64,000 nucleotides of DNA from Thalassotalea piscium (GCF_030295935.1 NZ_AP027362.1:2542001-2606000), one strand, 5' to 3'. Counted from the stretch's first letter, positions 34,555 through 44,993 are shown. Notes: generated by a model from the sequence alone, not told the origin. Program-made: numbers and translations.

Positions 34555-36000
34555 ATGCCAAAATATCAGATAAAAGTAACAGTGCTCATCATAACGCTTC
34601 TTTGTGCAACGATGAGCCAAGCGATTGTTATTAGACACGACATCGACGATAAGGATTATCAAAAACTAGGAGAAAAGTATAAATCCTCAATAACTTACAA
34701 TGATGGCTGTGTAGGCACTGTTATTGACCCAATATGGGTACTTACCGCAGCGCACTGTGTTACTCCTCAAGAGCAACGCCCTCTTTTTATCGAACACTTA
34801 GGGAATAAATATCCCGTTGAATTTATCAAAATACATCCAAAAAACAATAGTGATACAAACAATTATGATATGGCATTATTACGGTTAAAATGGCCAATGA
34901 AGGACTCACGGCCAGCCCTACTCTACCCTTTTTATGACGAACAAGGTAAGCAAGTCACTTTCGTTGGTAATGGCAACTTTGGTAACGGTATTAAAGGCAT
35001 CACTAGTACTAAATCAATACTGCGAGCAGCAACAAATATCATAACAGGAACTAGCAAAAGTCAATTATCCTTCATATTTGACAAGCCTGAAGAAGCTCTT
35101 AGGTTGGAAGGTATAAGTGGCCCTCATGATAGTGGAGGGCCTGCCTTCATTGAAAAAAATGACAAGCTTTACATTGCTGGTGTTAGCTCTTGGCAAGATA
35201 ATCAAGGTGTAGAGGGTATCTACGGTGTAACAGAATATTACGCTAGAGTGTCAACCCAACAACAGTGGATTAACCATATACTACAAGAATATAAGGCTAC
35301 TCCTGCTATTGAGCACTCATTATTATTAGCCATTAAAACAGCACCAGTCGACACGCTAAAAAAACAATTCTCACAATACCCTTCATGGAAAAAAAACACC
35401 GACTTAATCAGAGCACTACTTATTCAACTTATTTATCAATTACCTCCTGAAAGATCTAAAAAAGTCGTCAATGCTGTACCTGAGCTAACGACTTTAACAC
35501 TTAATAATATCAGTTTACCCAGTTACGTTATTGAACAAGGGAATTGGCAGTTGTTCGAAGCTTTAATAGATTTAGGCATAAATATTAATGAGAAGAATAT
35601 CTATGGTGAATCTTTTTTAACGCAATTGTTGCTGTTATACCCACAAGAGTTACCGTTAGCTCCGTTACTCGATAAATTATTAAAAAACGGCTTAGATATT
35701 AACGCTAGAGATGAACGAGGAAATACTGCATTAGCGTTAGCTACTTATTTAGCTAACCGAGATAATAACTTGGAGCGTGTCCTGTTGTTACTTGAAAAAA
35801 ATGCAAACCCTAACATTGGTGATTTAGAAAATTATACCCCTTTGATGTACATAGCGAGTGCTGGAAATACCGCACTAGCAGCTTTATTTTTAAAACATGG
35901 TGCTAAAATTGATTTAAAAGACAGTACGGGGAAAAACGCTCTAAATTACGTTAGGGAGCATAATCGAAAGGTGTTAATACCATTATTGAGCAGTAACTAG
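34555..36000 (+). CDS. Secreted trypsin-like protease with C-terminal ankyrin repeats
   Basis: A protein of 481 residues. After a signal peptide (1-23), a chymotrypsin-fold S1 domain runs to about 245, with His67 in LTAAHC, Asp105 in NNYDMALLRL and Ser193 in HDSGGPAF (the usual Gly before Asp is His). Residues 320-480 hold about four ankyrin repeats, such as NIYGESFLTQLLL, DERGNTALALATYLA, LENYTPLMYIASAGNTALA and DSTGKNALNYV. The ankyrin part may bind a protein partner in the envelope. It lies just downstream of the IS3 element. The TAG stop is the first triplet of a family A repeat. Confidence 0.87.
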   Translation: MPKYQIKVTVLIITLLCATMSQAIVIRHDIDDKDYQKLGEKYKSSITYNDGCVGTVIDPIWVLTAAHCVTPQEQRPLFIEHLGNKYPVEFIKIHPKNNSDTNNYDMALLRLKWPMKDSRPALLYPFYDEQGKQVTFVGNGNFGNGIKGITSTKSILRAATNIITGTSKSQLSFIFDKPEEALRLEGISGPHDSGGPAFIEKNDKLYIAGVSSWQDNQGVEGIYGVTEYYARVSTQQQWINHILQEYKATPAIEHSLLLAIKTAPVDTLKKQFSQYPSWKKNTDLIRALLIQLIYQLPPERSKKVVNAVPELTTLTLNNISLPSYVIEQGNWQLFEALIDLGININEKNIYGESFLTQLLLLYPQELPLAPLLDKLLKNGLDINARDERGNTALALATYLANRDNNLERVLLLLEKNANPNIGDLENYTPLMYIASAGNTALAALFLKHGAKIDLKDSTGKNALNYVREHNRKVLIPLLSSN

Positions 36001-36474
36001 GGTCTGTTAATCTTTCGAGCTTAAATTTTGTTCAAGCTAAACACTTTATGAGCAAGGCGCTAGCAATGTAGCATAGTCGTTCTATGTAAATTTCTAGCAA
36101 CACGGTTCAGGGAGTGTTTAGAAGACCCCAAAGGGCGACGTTTGTTTGTCATACTACATTGACGTCTGATTTTGGCGAACAACCACACGAAACAGACGAC
36201 GCTTTATATAGTACCAATCTCACTAATTATGTGATCATTTCTACTGGTTAAAACAATCAACTACTGCGTTATTTATTTTATAATTATCGCTACAAGGATG
36301 TAGCTTATGTGGGCAATGCTGGAGCATAATTGCCCTGAACAACTAGTTATGAAAATAAATGCCTTGTATTTGACTGTTTTCACTGCGTATAAAATAGATC
36401 ACTTATTTAATGAAACTGGTATAAATACCAAACAAACTGTTGCAAAAACTACCGTAAAAGATCAACAGCCCCTA
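35998..36474. repeat. Family A element carrying a nested family C element
   Basis: The ends TAGGGTCTGTTAATCTTT and AAAAGATCAACAGCCCCTA are inverted repeats of the family A type. A complete family C copy (36211-36422) lies inside. Confidence 0.72.
36211..36422 (-). repeat. Family C element, copy 3, inverted (212 bp)
   Basis: The reverse complement of the copies at 23377 and 28087 with the same internal hairpins. It creates a spurious short ORF on the plus strand. Confidence 0.85.
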
Positions 36475-36477
36475 ATT

Positions 36478-36516
36478 AAAAAGGGTAATAACATTGCTGC
36501 TATTACCCTTTTATTT
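36478..36516. terminator. Bidirectional terminator downstream of fdx
   Basis: AAGGGTAATA and TATTACCCTT pair, with T-runs on both strands. It lies about 22 bases after the fdx stop on the minus strand. Confidence 0.82.
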
Positions 36517-36537
36517 AAGTAAATGTATTCAAATCGA

Positions 36538-36876
36538 TTAGTGGTTTTCAGACACCATATTTACGGTATATTTTGGTATATCAACCACTAAGTCGTCATC
36601 AGCAACTAATGCCTGACAACTTAAGCGAGACTCGGGCTCTAGTCCCCAAGCTTTGTCTAACAAATCGTCTTCTAACTCATCACTTTCTGCTAATGAGTCA
36701 AAGCCTTCTCTAACAATGACATGACAGGTTGTGCACGCACATACCTTTTCACACGCATGCTCTAAATGAATGTCATTCTTTAAAATAACATTTAGTACAC
36801 TTTCACCCTTTTCGGCTTCTAGTACCGCACCATCAGGACATAATTCTTCATTAGGTAAGATAATAATTTTTGGCAT
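36538..36876 (-). CDS. fdx: ISC-type [2Fe-2S] ferredoxin
   Basis: A protein of 112 residues with the adrenodoxin-type cluster motif CEKVCACTTC and a fourth Cys near residue 85 in RLSCQALV. It supplies electrons for iron-sulfur cluster assembly by IscS and IscU. It begins six bases after hscA and is the last gene of the isc operon. No iscX follows; a terminator does. Confidence 0.96.
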   Translation of the reverse strand: MPKIIILPNEELCPDGAVLEAEKGESVLNVILKNDIHLEHACEKVCACTTCHVIVREGFDSLAESDELEDDLLDKAWGLEPESRLSCQALVADDDLVVDIPKYTVNMVSENH

Positions 36877-36882
36877 TTTACA

Positions 36883-38745
36883 TTAAACCTCGTCTACAGA
36901 GTGGCCTGACAGTGCAGTGCGAATAGATGAATCCATACGTCGCTCAGCAAAGGCTGCCGTTTTATTATTTAATTTTTCAATCGCAGCTTCTATTTTATCT
37001 GTTTCACTCGATTGGCTAACCTGTGCCAATTCGGTAATTGAGCGATTAATATCTGCCACTTCTTCTTCACTAAGTAATTGACTATCGGCAGTTAGTGCCG
37101 ATTGAATTGATTCAATCACTCTTGATGCTTCAACTTGCTGCTCTTTCAACATGCGCGCTTGCATATCTTGCTCAGCATTGGTCATCGATGCTTTAAGCAT
37201 ATCAGTTATTTGCTGCTCTTCTAAGCCAAATGATGGCTTAACGGTAATACCTGTCTCTACACCGGTAGACTTTTCCATAGCGCTTACTTCAAGTAAACCA
37301 TCAGCGTCTACTTTAAAAGTTACACGAATATGTGCAGCTCCGGCTGTCATTGCTGGAATACCACGTAGTTCAAAACGTGCTAATGAACGACAATCTTCAA
37401 CTAACTCACGCTCACCTTGCAGTACATGAATAGCCATTGCCGTTTGCCCATCTTTAAACGTAGTAAACTCTTGTGCTTTGGCAACCGGTATTGTTGTGTT
37501 TCTTGAAATAACTTTTTCAACTAAACCACCCATGGTTTCTAAACCAAGCGAGAGTGGAATAACATCAAGTAAAAGCATTTCACTTTCTGGCTTATTACCC
37601 GCTAAAATATCAGCTTGTATAGCTGCTCCAACAGCAACAACCTTGTCTGGATCGATCGATGTTAATGGCTCTTTTGAAAAGTATTTCTGTGTTTCAACTC
37701 TTACTAATGGTACGCGAGTTGAACCACCAACCATCACAACTTCATTGACTTCATCGGTGCTAACTTCAGCATCTTTTAATGCTCGACGACACGCACGTAA
37801 TGTTTTAGCGACTAGCGGCTGAATTAATTGTTCAAAAGTGCTTTTCGTCAACTCTCCTTGCCACGTATTACCGTCAGCAAGTGCTAAGTTAACTACATGC
37901 TTATCTGAGGTGGTTAACGCTTCTTTTGCTACGCATGCTTGTTCTAGTAATTGACGCTCCAACGTATGCGACAAAGGACGCTCTAGCTGTGCTTGCTCTA
38001 CTAAGTAGTCAACAATTACTACATCAAAATCATCTCCACCTAATGCTGAGTCGCCACCCGTTGCTAATACTTCAAACACACCTTTATTTAAACGTAATAT
38101 GGAAATATCAAAGGTACCACCGCCGAGGTCATAAACCGCAATAACACCTTCTTTGCCGCTATCTAAACCATAAGCTACAGCAGCTGCTGTTGGCTCATTG
38201 AGTAGCCGTAAAACGTTAACGCCAGCAAGAGTTGCTGCATCTTTTGTACTTTGGCGTTGTGCATCATCAAAATAAGCAGGAACGGTAATAACAACACCAG
38301 TAAGCTCTCCGCCTAAAGTATCTTCAGCACGCTTTGCGAGCGTCTTAAGAATTTGTGCAGATACCTGAACAGGGTTAATTTCACCATGGCGCGTCATAAT
38401 ACTAGGATGATTATCATCACCACAAAACTGGTAAGGTAAAGACGGATATTTGCTTTTAATATCGGCTAACGAACGACCAATGAGCCGTTTCGCCGATACA
38501 ATAGTATTTTGAGGGTCAGAAACCGAGAAAGTTTTAGCTGGATAACCCACTAAAGTATTATCTTGTTGGTAGCTAACCACAGAGGGTAAAATATCATTAC
38601 CGTTATCATCGGTTAATGTTTCAGCTAGGCCGCTTTTTACACTGGCTACTAACGAATTTGTTGTACCTAAATCTATACCTGCAGCTAAACGATGTTCATG
38701 GGGTGTTGTACTTTGCCCCGGCTCTGCTATTTGTAATAACGCCAT
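36883..38745 (-). CDS. hscA: Iron-sulfur assembly chaperone HscA
   Basis: A protein of 620 residues, an Hsp70 specialised for IscU. Seen are [58 protein letters not shown] and [14 protein letters not shown] in the ATPase domain. The substrate-binding domain from about 390 contains [13 protein letters not shown]-driven binding of the IscU LPPVK loop, which IscU here has, helps cluster transfer. It lies between hscB and fdx. Confidence 0.97.
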   Translation of the reverse strand: MALLQIAEPGQSTTPHEHRLAAGIDLGTTNSLVASVKSGLAETLTDDNGNDILPSVVSYQQDNTLVGYPAKTFSVSDPQNTIVSAKRLIGRSLADIKSKYPSLPYQFCGDDNHPSIMTRHGEINPVQVSAQILKTLAKRAEDTLGGELTGVVITVPAYFDDAQRQSTKDAATLAGVNVLRLLNEPTAAAVAYGLDSGKEGVIAVYDLGGGTFDISILRLNKGVFEVLATGGDSALGGDDFDVVIVDYLVEQAQLERPLSHTLERQLLEQACVAKEALTTSDKHVVNLALADGNTWQGELTKSTFEQLIQPLVAKTLRACRRALKDAEVSTDEVNEVVMVGGSTRVPLVRVETQKYFSKEPLTSIDPDKVVAVGAAIQADILAGNKPESEMLLLDVIPLSLGLETMGGLVEKVISRNTTIPVAKAQEFTTFKDGQTAMAIHVLQGERELVEDCRSLARFELRGIPAMTAGAAHIRVTFKVDADGLLEVSAMEKSTGVETGITVKPSFGLEEQQITDMLKASMTNAEQDMQARMLKEQQVEASRVIESIQSALTADSQLLSEEEVADINRSITELAQVSQSSETDKIEAAIEKLNNKTAAFAERRMDSSIRTALSGHSVDEV

Positions 38746-38852
38746 TATGGACTCGTATAATTTAATTCATTTCGATGTTGTCTGCTGACAAAAGTTTTAG
38801 CAAACAACTGTTTAATTGATGATAAGTTCATCAGTAGAGTATGACCTGTTAC

Positions 38853-39377
38853 TTAGTCAAGTAGTGAGTCTTCTAGTTTATCTAACTCTACATGTAGCTT
38901 CTGATAAAACTGTAATTTGCGTAAGTCACTACCGGCTTGCTCATTCGAGGCAGACGTATTTTCACTTAACTTCGTTTGCATAGCGTTAAATAATTGTTCA
39001 AATTCGCTTTCAAGCACTTGTGCCATTTCAAACACTGCGGATTCAACATTATCAGAGAATTTAACGTCCTCTAGCATTTCACGTAGTTCCATCTGACGCA
39101 TTAAAAACTCATTATCACTAAACGATGCTTGTTCACTAGGTTGTTCAACCCCTCGAAGGGTTAAGATATACTCAGCACGTTTCAATGGTTTTTTTAAGGT
39201 TTGATAAGCGTCGTTAACCAGTGTTGACCTTTTAACAGCCATCATTTGATCTTGGCTTGAACCTTGAGCAAATCTATCAGGGTGTACACTTTTTTGTATG
39301 GTTTGGTATCGCTGCGTTAGCTCCTTAACATCAAGGTTAAAACTTTCATCAATACCAAAAATTTGAAAATAATTCAC
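38853..39377 (-). CDS. hscB: J-domain co-chaperone HscB
   Basis: A protein of 174 residues. The J domain (1-75) has the HPD triad in KSVHPDRF. The C-terminal helical bundle (about 90-170) binds IscU. HscB delivers IscU to HscA and stimulates its ATPase. The gap to hscA is about 107 bases, long for this operon. The length matches the family. Confidence 0.95.
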   Translation of the reverse strand: MNYFQIFGIDESFNLDVKELTQRYQTIQKSVHPDRFAQGSSQDQMMAVKRSTLVNDAYQTLKKPLKRAEYILTLRGVEQPSEQASFSDNEFLMRQMELREMLEDVKFSDNVESAVFEMAQVLESEFEQLFNAMQTKLSENTSASNEQAGSDLRKLQFYQKLHVELDKLEDSLLD

Positions 39378-39408
39378 AACCGCTCCAGCAAAGTGCTAAA
39401 AATTTATA

Positions 39409-39732
39409 CTAAACATTGAAGCTTTCGCCACAACCACACTCACCTTTCGCATTTGGGTTAGTAAACTTAAACCCTTCGTTCAAACCTTCTTTAACGAAAT
39501 CAAGCTCAATACCATCAAGGTAAGTTAAACTTTTACCATCAATAATAATATTTACATCATCTATGTTAAATAAGGTATCGTCTTCATTTAAGTCATCAAC
39601 AAACTCTAAAACATAGGCTAAACCCGAACAGCCAGTTGTTTTAATACCTAGGCGCAAACCAAGGCCCTTGCCTCGGTTTGCAATAAATGTTCTAACACGC
39701 TCTGACGCAGCTGGCGTCATAGTAACACTCAT
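39409..39732 (-). CDS. iscA: Iron-sulfur carrier IscA
   Basis: A protein of 107 residues of the HesB/IscA A-type family. The three conserved Cys are present: GCSGLAYVL near residue 35 and the C-terminal CGCGESF. It accepts or delivers clusters or iron. It lies between iscU and hscB. Confidence 0.96.
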   Translation of the reverse strand: MSVTMTPAASERVRTFIANRGKGLGLRLGIKTTGCSGLAYVLEFVDDLNEDDTLFNIDDVNIIIDGKSLTYLDGIELDFVKEGLNEGFKFTNPNAKGECGCGESFNV

Positions 39733-39748
39733 AGTTATTCCTTACTGC

Positions 39749-40132
39749 TTAACCGTTATGCTTGCTTTTATAGTCTTGAATAGCCGCTTTAATTGCATCT
39801 TCAGCTAAAATAGAGCAATGAATTTTAACAGGTGGTAACGCTAACTCTTCTGCGATTGCGGTATTTTTAATTAAACCCGCTTCGTCAATAGATTTCCCTT
39901 TTACCCATTCTGTTACTAACGAGCTTGACGCTATCGCTGAACCACAACCATAAGTTTTAAATTTTGCGTCTTCAATGATGCCTGCATCTGAAATTTTTAA
40001 TTGTAACTTCATTACATCACCACATGCTGGTGCGCCAACCATACCTGTTGCAACTTGTGGATCATTCTTGTCCATAGAACCTACGTTTCTAGGATTTTCA
40101 TAATGATCAATTACTTTTTCGCTATAAGCCAT
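39749..40132 (-). CDS. iscU: Iron-sulfur scaffold IscU
   Basis: A protein of 127 residues. The three cluster-binding Cys are visible in APACGDVMKL, YGCGSAIASSS and VKIHCSILAEDA, with the scaffold Asp in CGDV. The LPPVK motif recognised by HscA is at about 99-103. The sulfur comes from IscS, encoded 21 bases upstream. Confidence 0.97.
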   Translation of the reverse strand: MAYSEKVIDHYENPRNVGSMDKNDPQVATGMVGAPACGDVMKLQLKISDAGIIEDAKFKTYGCGSAIASSSLVTEWVKGKSIDEAGLIKNTAIAEELALPPVKIHCSILAEDAIKAAIQDYKSKHNG

Positions 40133-40153
40133 GATACTTTCTCCTGCTAACTC

Positions 40154-41368
40154 TTAATGAGCTGCCCATTCAACTGAATCTAAATCAATACCGTCTTTGA
40201 ACATTTCCCAAAGCGGTGACATGTCACGTAAATGACCAATTGCATTTTTTATTAAATCAATTGCGTAATCTATTTCTTCTTCTGTAGTAAAACGACCAAA
40301 GCTAAAACGAATTGAGCTATGTGCCATTTCATCATTTAAGCCTAATGCACGTAATACATAAGAAGGCTCTAAGCTTGCTGAAGTACATGCTGAACCTGAA
40401 GATACCGCTAAATCTTTTAACGCCATAATTAACGATTCGCCTTCAACAAAGTTAAAGCTAACGTTTAGGTTTCCAGGGTAGCGTTTATCTGGATCACCGT
40501 TAATAAACACTTGCTCCATTGAATTAACACCAGCCCACAACCGGTCACGCATTTTAGTTACATGAACTAAATCTTGTGCCATTTCTTCTTTAGCAATACG
40601 GCAAGCTTCACCCATACCAACAATTTGGTGTGTTGCTAACGTACCTGAACGCATACCACGCTCATGTCCGCCACCATGCATTTGTGCTTCTAAACGAATA
40701 CGCGGTTTACGACGAACATATAAAGCCCCAATACCCTTAGGTCCATACATTTTGTGAGCTGAAATAGATAACAAATCAACTTTTAACTGCTGCATGTCTA
40801 TTTCAATTTTGCCAGCACTTTGTGCGGCATCAACATGAAACACAATTTTACGAGAACGACATAGTTCGCCAATTTCAGCGATGTCTTGAATTACACCAAT
40901 TTCATTATTTACATGCATTATTGAAACTAGTACGGTGTCATCACGCATAGCGTCATTTAATTTATTAAGGTCAATTAAACCATTTGACTCTGGATCAAGG
41001 TAAGTAACCTCAAACCCTTGGCGCTCTAATTCACGACAAGTATCAAGTACCGCTTTATGCTCAGTTTTACAGGTAATAATGTGTTTACCTTTCTTACCGT
41101 AAAAGTTTGCCGCACCTTTAATTGCTAGGTTATTTGACTCGGTTGCACCTGAAGTGATCACAATTTCACGAGGATCAGCATTTAATAGCTCTGCAACTTG
41201 GTTACGCGCAATATCAACTGCTTCTTCAGCTTGCCAGCCAAATTTGTGCGATCGCGACGCAGGGTTACCGTAAAAACCATCGGTGGTCATGTATTGCATC
41301 ATTTTCTCAGCAACACGTTTATCTACTGGTGTAGTAGCTGAATAATCAAAATAAATAGGTAGCTTCAT
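40154..41368 (-). CDS. iscS: Cysteine desulfurase IscS
   Basis: A protein of 404 residues. The PLP-binding Lys lies in [12 protein letters not shown] (about 206) and the persulfide Cys in [14 protein letters not shown] (about 328). The N-terminal [13 protein letters not shown] and [10 protein letters not shown] are also typical. It takes sulfur from cysteine for clusters and for tRNA thiolation. It follows iscR by 33 bases. Confidence 0.98.
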   Translation of the reverse strand: MKLPIYFDYSATTPVDKRVAEKMMQYMTTDGFYGNPASRSHKFGWQAEEAVDIARNQVAELLNADPREIVITSGATESNNLAIKGAANFYGKKGKHIITCKTEHKAVLDTCRELERQGFEVTYLDPESNGLIDLNKLNDAMRDDTVLVSIMHVNNEIGVIQDIAEIGELCRSRKIVFHVDAAQSAGKIEIDMQQLKVDLLSISAHKMYGPKGIGALYVRRKPRIRLEAQMHGGGHERGMRSGTLATHQIVGMGEACRIAKEEMAQDLVHVTKMRDRLWAGVNSMEQVFINGDPDKRYPGNLNVSFNFVEGESLIMALKDLAVSSGSACTSASLEPSYVLRALGLNDEMAHSSIRFSFGRFTTEEEIDYAIDLIKNAIGHLRDMSPLWEMFKDGIDLDSVEWAAH

Positions 41369-41401
41369 TGGCTATCATGCTCCAATTTTAACGCACACTG
41401 A

Positions 41402-41908
41402 CTAACAGTCGTGCAAAATATTTGTTGTTTTAATTAATGTTTCTAACGAGCTTTTCATCGCTTTCTTACTTTGAAAGTTGTCTTGTCGTTCCGAAATTAA
41501 TTGTACATTTCTTTGTTCAACGAGCTCAGACAAAGAAATGCTTTGTAAAAAATCTTCTATACGGTTACTTAAATCTTCCCAAAGGGTATGAGTTAAACAT
41601 TGTTGACCCGATTGACAGTCGCCTTTACCACCACATTTAGTGGCGTTAACACTTTCATCAACGGCACTGATAACATCTGCGATGGTAATTTCTGCTGAAC
41701 ATTTCCCTAAACGGTAACCACCGCCAGGTCCACGAACACTATGTACTAAACAATGCTTTCTTAAACGAGAAAAAAGCTGCTCCAAATATGAGAGCGAAAT
41801 ACCTTGTCGTTCAGAGATATCTGCTAACGGCACAGGGCCAGACGATGCATGAATGGCAACATCTAACATTGCTGTTACGGCATAGCGCCCTTTGGAAGTT
41901 AACTTCAT
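41402..41908 (-). CDS. iscR: Iron-sulfur-sensing repressor IscR
   Basis: A protein of 168 residues of the Rrf2 family. The winged helix has [18 protein letters not shown] and [16 protein letters not shown]. The cluster ligands lie in [17 protein letters not shown], with three Cys and the nearby His. Holo-IscR represses its own operon. The promoter region upstream has two adjacent IscR type-1-like sites. It is the first gene of the isc operon. Confidence 0.97.
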   Translation of the reverse strand: MKLTSKGRYAVTAMLDVAIHASSGPVPLADISERQGISLSYLEQLFSRLRKHCLVHSVRGPGGGYRLGKCSAEITIADVISAVDESVNATKCGGKGDCQSGQQCLTHTLWEDLSNRIEDFLQSISLSELVEQRNVQLISERQDNFQSKKAMKSSLETLIKTTNILHDC

Positions 41909-41939
41909 TATCTACCTACCCTTCTATAATTGCCGCGCA

Positions 41940-41996
41940 ATTCTACATAACCTTGTGTAATAGTCAACTATATACCCGACTAGTTTACTCAGGTAT
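41940..41996 (-). promoter_or_regulatory. isc promoter with two tandem IscR type-1-like sites
   Basis: On the minus strand, -35 TTGACT (complement 41962-41967) and -10 TAGAAT (complement 41940-41945) are 16 bases apart. Two adjacent 25-bp near-palindromes, 41947-41971 and 41972-41996, follow the IscR type-1 pattern (ATA..yGACT...AGTC...TAT). The proximal one covers the -35 element. Repression by holo-IscR is expected. Confidence 0.8.
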
Positions 41997-42026
41997 TTTA
42001 TAACGAATAGAGGGGATAATCAAACA

Positions 42027-42051
42027 ATACCTGAGTAAAACACTCAAGTAT
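42027..42051. promoter_or_regulatory. Third 25-bp palindrome: IscR-like site or cysE terminator
   Basis: ATACCTGAGT and ACTCAAGTAT flank a five-base loop. The match to the IscR type-1 pattern is close, but the position, five bases after the cysE stop, and the T-rich flank also suit a terminator. Confidence 0.55.
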
Positions 42052-42056
42052 TATTT

Positions 42057-42866
42057 TTATATTTCTGGATCGAAGGCCTCAACGTGCATCTTGCGTCGCT
42101 TTGCCGCTTCTTTTTCATCATTTACAAACTCTCCCACGCGTAACTCTGGTAACGCTTCTTGGCATACGCTACCGCCTAAGTGGTTAACTTCTTTACATAA
42201 GTCTGCAACTTTAGTGTCCATTAAATGCATGTGGTCAAGCAATCGCCCAATCGCTTTAGCAACTGGATCAGGGTTGTCAGTAGAAACAGCATAAGCGTCA
42301 AAGCCAAACTTCTTGGCAACTTGTTCTCGTTTAGACTTCTCATCTGAACCATTTTTATCATTAACAATACGCGCTGGTATTCCTACCGCTGTTGCATTAG
42401 CCGGTACATCTTTAACTACCACAGAGTTTGAACCAACTTTACCCCCTTCACCAACAGTGATTGGGCCTAAAACTTGTGCGCCAGCACCAATTACCACGCT
42501 GTTACAAAGGGTTGGGTGGCGCTTACCTGCATTCCAACTAGTACCACCAAGCGTTACTCCATGATAAATAGTCACATCGTCACCCACTATCGCAGTTTCA
42601 CCAATCACTACGCCCATGCCATGATCAATAAAAAAACGTCGACCCAAAGTAGCTCCAGGGTGTATTTCTACTCCCGTTAACCAACGTGAAAACGTTGAGA
42701 GTAGGCGCGCAATCAATTTTATATCATTTCGCCAAAGCTTATTGCTTAATCGATGGATCCAAATAGCATGCATACCTGGATAGTTCGTTAATACTTCAAA
42801 CGAATTTCTTGCTGCTGGATCTCGCTCAAAGACACTCTTAATATCTTCTTTGATACGACTAAACAT
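42057..42866 (-). CDS. cysE: Serine O-acetyltransferase
   Basis: A protein of 269 residues. The N-terminal helical part is short ([17 protein letters not shown]). The left-handed beta-helix hexapeptide domain follows, with [37 protein letters not shown] and GVPARIV. The enzyme makes O-acetylserine for cysteine synthesis, which supplies sulfur to the adjacent IscS. About 85 residues at the C-terminus extend past the hexapeptide domain. The trmJ-cysE-iscR order is common in gammaproteobacteria. Confidence 0.95.
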   Translation of the reverse strand: MFSRIKEDIKSVFERDPAARNSFEVLTNYPGMHAIWIHRLSNKLWRNDIKLIARLLSTFSRWLTGVEIHPGATLGRRFFIDHGMGVVIGETAIVGDDVTIYHGVTLGGTSWNAGKRHPTLCNSVVIGAGAQVLGPITVGEGGKVGSNSVVVKDVPANATAVGIPARIVNDKNGSDEKSKREQVAKKFGFDAYAVSTDNPDPVAKAIGRLLDHMHLMDTKVADLCKEVNHLGGSVCQEALPELRVGEFVNDEKEAAKRRKMHVEAFDPEI

Positions 42867-42921
42867 AATATTTCCTACTCTTCATACTTTAAAATTAATA
42901 TACACTGCTATTTTATGGCAG

Positions 42922-43677
42922 TTATTTCTTAGCTGACTTTTCTACCGACGACAAAATACCTCGCCACATTTTTAGCTCTTTAGTATCTGGTCGAGCACGA
43001 TTAATAAAGCGCCTTAATTTAGTCATAACCAAACCTGGGTGGCTAGGTACAATAAACCCTGTAGCTTTTAGTGCTTCTTCGAAATGGTCAAACATACGCT
43101 CTGTTTCTGCCACAACGGGGTAGTCTTGCTCTGTTTCGCTATCTGTACATTTACCTTGTTCTGCTTTGGTTTTTTGTACCTGCTTGTCTTGAGCTAAAAA
43201 CGCCATACGCACTTCATAGCTTAATGTTTGCACTGCCATTGCTAAGTTCAACGAACTGTACTCTGGGTTTGCAGGAATTTGCACATGAAAATGGCATAGT
43301 TGTAATTCATCATTCGTTAAGCCGCTACTTTCACGTCCAAAAACAAGCGCAACTGGGTATTCACTTACTTCGCTAATAAGCTTTTCACCACACTCTCTTG
43401 GATCTAACATAGGCCAAGGCAAAGTACGAGAACGCGCACTAGTACCAACAACTAACCCACAATCGGTAATCGCTTCTTCTAAAGTCGAAACAACCTTTGC
43501 ATTCGCTAAAACATCTGTTGCGCCTGCAGATAATGCTTGTGCTTGGCCATTAGGCATTTCTATTGGGTCTACTAATACTAGTTGGCTAAGGCCCATTGTT
43601 TTCATGGCTCTAGCTGCAGAGCCAATGTTTCGACAATCAGAGGTATTAACTAATACTATGCGTACTGAATTTAACAT
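42922..43677 (-). CDS. trmJ: tRNA 2'-O-methyltransferase TrmJ
   Basis: A protein of 251 residues of the SPOUT fold. Seen are [41 protein letters not shown]-type motif in [14 protein letters not shown], and [22 protein letters not shown] forming the knotted SAM site. TrmJ methylates position 32 of several tRNAs. A C-terminal helical extension (about 165-250) contains a family-typical FMRGIL-like motif (MWRGIL). It diverges from suhB. Confidence 0.95.
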   Translation of the reverse strand: MLNSVRIVLVNTSDCRNIGSAARAMKTMGLSQLVLVDPIEMPNGQAQALSAGATDVLANAKVVSTLEEAITDCGLVVGTSARSRTLPWPMLDPRECGEKLISEVSEYPVALVFGRESSGLTNDELQLCHFHVQIPANPEYSSLNLAMAVQTLSYEVRMAFLAQDKQVQKTKAEQGKCTDSETEQDYPVVAETERMFDHFEEALKATGFIVPSHPGLVMTKLRRFINRARPDTKELKMWRGILSSVEKSAKK

Positions 43678-44070
43678 TATCTTTAATTTCTCAATGAATT
43701 ATTTGGTTCATTACCCATCGTTTAAATCCATTGTAGCGAGTGAAAATACGCAAATGAAATGACGAACTGTCTAGACGGCTAAATTTTCAATAATTTTATC
43801 ACAGAACAATAGCGATGTATGGGGTATTAATCATTCTATTTTGTGTTTTTTTATAGCTTTATTCAGTATGTATTAGTCAATAAATGTATATAAGCTATTA
43901 TAACTGAGTAAATTGTCAGCCTATTAATTTATTTGTCGCTTAATCTTTAAGCTTTTGCTATAGTATGCGCCGCTTAATTTCGAATGGGATCTTAAGTTTA
44001 TGCCTATCATCTTGAGGTGGTTTGGGTGTAGTTCTTTTACAAAACTGTTTAATTAAATAAGGTGATTAGT
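43678..44070. promoter_or_regulatory. Divergent promoter region trmJ/suhB
   Basis: No gene. A TATAGT hexamer at about 43960, followed by a GCGCC discriminator, is a likely -10 for suhB. An untranslated leader of about 100 bases follows. No clear operator is seen. Confidence 0.5.
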
Positions 44071-44874
44071 ATGCATCCGATGCTAAATATTGCTGTGCGC
44101 TCTGCGCGTGCCGCTGGAAATGTTATTGTACGTGCGTTTGAACAAGACGATAAAATTGAAGTTGAATTAAAAGGTACAAATGACTTTGTTACTAATATTG
44201 ACATCCTTGCTGAGCAAACAATCGTAGACAGTATTCAAAAGTCTTACCCTAGCCATTCTATTATTGGCGAAGAGTGCGGATTAATAGAAGGCACTGACAA
44301 CGACTTTCAATGGATAATCGATCCGATTGATGGCACTACAAACTTTGTAAAAGGTATTCCTCACTTCGCTGTATCTATTGCTTTAAAAGTAAAAGGCAAA
44401 TTAGATCAAGCAGTTATCTACGACCCTATCCGTGGTGAATTATTTACTGCAAGCCGTGGTAAAGGCGCACAATTAAACGGTTTTCGTATTCGCGTAAAAC
44501 AGTCAAAAGAATTAACAGGTGCAATACTTGCCACCGGTTTCCCTTTCAAGAAAAAACAACACATGAATGCCTATTTAGACATTTTCAAAACATTATTTTT
44601 GAAAACAGCTGATATGCGTCGTGCAGGCTCTGCCGCCTTAGATTTAGCATATGTTGCTGCTGGCCGTGTAGACGGATTTTTTGAAATTGGTTTAAAACCT
44701 TGGGACACTGCCGCAGGTGAATTATTAGTTATTGAAGCTGGTGGCTTAGTTACCGATTTTACCGGTGGGCATAATCACAATAACTCAGGTAATATTGTTG
44801 CAAGTAGCTCTCGTTTATTAAAAGAAATTTTAAAAGATATACGCCCTCACCTTGGCGATAGCTTAAATAAGTAA
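44071..44874 (+). CDS. suhB: Inositol-1-monophosphatase SuhB
   Basis: 267 residues from the ATG at 44071, the E. coli SuhB length; the start MHPMLNIAVR matches. An upstream GTG at 44062 overlaps the AAGGTG RBS and is rejected. The metal-binding motifs are IIGEECG, WIIDPIDGTTNFVKG and KPWDTAAGELLVIEAGG. Besides the phosphatase activity, SuhB is known as part of the rRNA antitermination complex. The divergent trmJ neighbour is conserved. Confidence 0.96.
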   Translation: MHPMLNIAVRSARAAGNVIVRAFEQDDKIEVELKGTNDFVTNIDILAEQTIVDSIQKSYPSHSIIGEECGLIEGTDNDFQWIIDPIDGTTNFVKGIPHFAVSIALKVKGKLDQAVIYDPIRGELFTASRGKGAQLNGFRIRVKQSKELTGAILATGFPFKKKQHMNAYLDIFKTLFLKTADMRRAGSAALDLAYVAAGRVDGFFEIGLKPWDTAAGELLVIEAGGLVTDFTGGHNHNNSGNIVASSSRLLKEILKDIRPHLGDSLNK

Positions 44875-44902
44875 ATAGCGCTCCACTACCCCATCAAATT
44901 CT

Positions 44903-44937
44903 AAGCGGTATACCTGTTAACAGTTGTACCGCTTTTT
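44903..44937 (+). terminator. Terminator after suhB
   Basis: AAGCGGTA and TACCGCTT pair around an imperfect inner stem, followed by T5. Confidence 0.8.
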
Positions 44938-44946
44938 CATAGGCAT

Positions 44947-44993
44947 ATTGCCAGTTTTATTGAAGAGATCACTTAATCAATGAAACTGGTATA
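44947..44993. repeat. Family C terminal-repeat remnant
   Basis: CCAGTTTTATTGA and TCAATGAAACTGG face each other across about 12 bases, so only the element ends remain. Confidence 0.5.

Noticed and set aside
36307-36522. 71-codon plus-strand ORF
   Set aside because: It lies almost wholly within the inverted family C element and a terminator; the other copies do not conserve it as coding.
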